A program made the position numbers and the translations under genes. This document shows positions 63,992 to 64,000 of a stretch of DNA of 64,000 nt, piece after piece. Each line of letters starts with the position of its first letter. Position 1 is the stretch's first letter. The stretch comes from Sycon ciliatum (Eukaryota > Porifera > Calcarea > Leucosolenida > Sycettidae), in NCBI RefSeq assembly GCF_964019385.1, contig NC_088650.1:33541675-33605674 (forward strand). The letters are read 5' to 3'. Under the pieces are notes generated by a model. It was not told the DNA's origin. It worked only from the letters and a program-made list of their open reading frames with translations, and ran no database searches.

Positions 63992-64000
63992 GGACAAACA

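Overview
The window looks like nuclear DNA of a marine invertebrate animal. Host exons have GT-AG introns and there is no operon structure. Microsatellites ((CA)n, (GA)n, (GACA)n) and minisatellites are dense, and most of the rest is transposable elements of animal type: Kolobok, ISL2EU-like, piggyBac-like, CR1/L2-like LINEs, and a non-LTR element with a restriction-like endonuclease. I cannot name the species. A sponge, mollusc or similar animal would all fit.

Layout. 0-6.8 kb: a broken polyubiquitin copy at the left edge, small inverted-repeat elements, one possible minus-strand exon at 5.3-5.6 kb. 6.8-9.7 kb: a decayed ISL2EU-like transposon (THAP fragment on plus, SWIM and YqaJ-like fragments on minus). 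9.9-11.9 kb: an element expanded into a 17-bp minisatellite and 38 copies of a 35-bp unit. 12.5-16.7 kb: a triplet-rich repeat block, then one large minus-strand exon of a Roco (Roc-COR) GTPase. 17-28.7 kb: nested TIR elements, several with TTAA or TA target duplications, including a piggyBac-like element carrying an acidic transposase fragment. 28.7-31.6 kb: five phase-matched minus-strand exons of an ankyrin-repeat gene with satellite-filled introns. They lie on the same strand as the Roco exon and could be its 5' part, but this is unproven. 32.4-37.6 kb: five 5'-truncated LINE copies.

37.7-43.3 kb: a complete 5.6-kb Kolobok element with TTAA duplications and 194-bp TIRs. It holds a spliced THAP/DDE transposase gene with a single stop in the last exon and, on the opposite strand, an intact two-exon gene for a protein like the C-terminal 'ballast' domain of the P2X7 receptor.

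44.2-49.7 kb: the 3' half of a minus-strand non-LTR element with a restriction-like endonuclease. A MITE, a plus-strand CR1-like LINE and a large TIR element have landed in it.

49.7-62.9 kb is the most unusual part: an element of about 8 kb once later insertions are removed, bounded by ~650-bp inverted repeats that look identical. It carries compact genes: a RING-H2 protein with nine 'WYxxGxLHRxDGPA' repeats, a TFIIB-like zinc-ribbon protein, an unrecognised 256-aa protein with a TATA box, a short spliced double zinc-finger gene and a possible membrane-protein ORF. The gene set resembles that of large DNA viruses more than that of a known transposon, but I see no transposase, integrase, capsid or polymerase. 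A virus-derived or virus-like mobile element is the working hypothesis. The right edge holds two fragments of a retroelement N-terminal domain facing away from each other.
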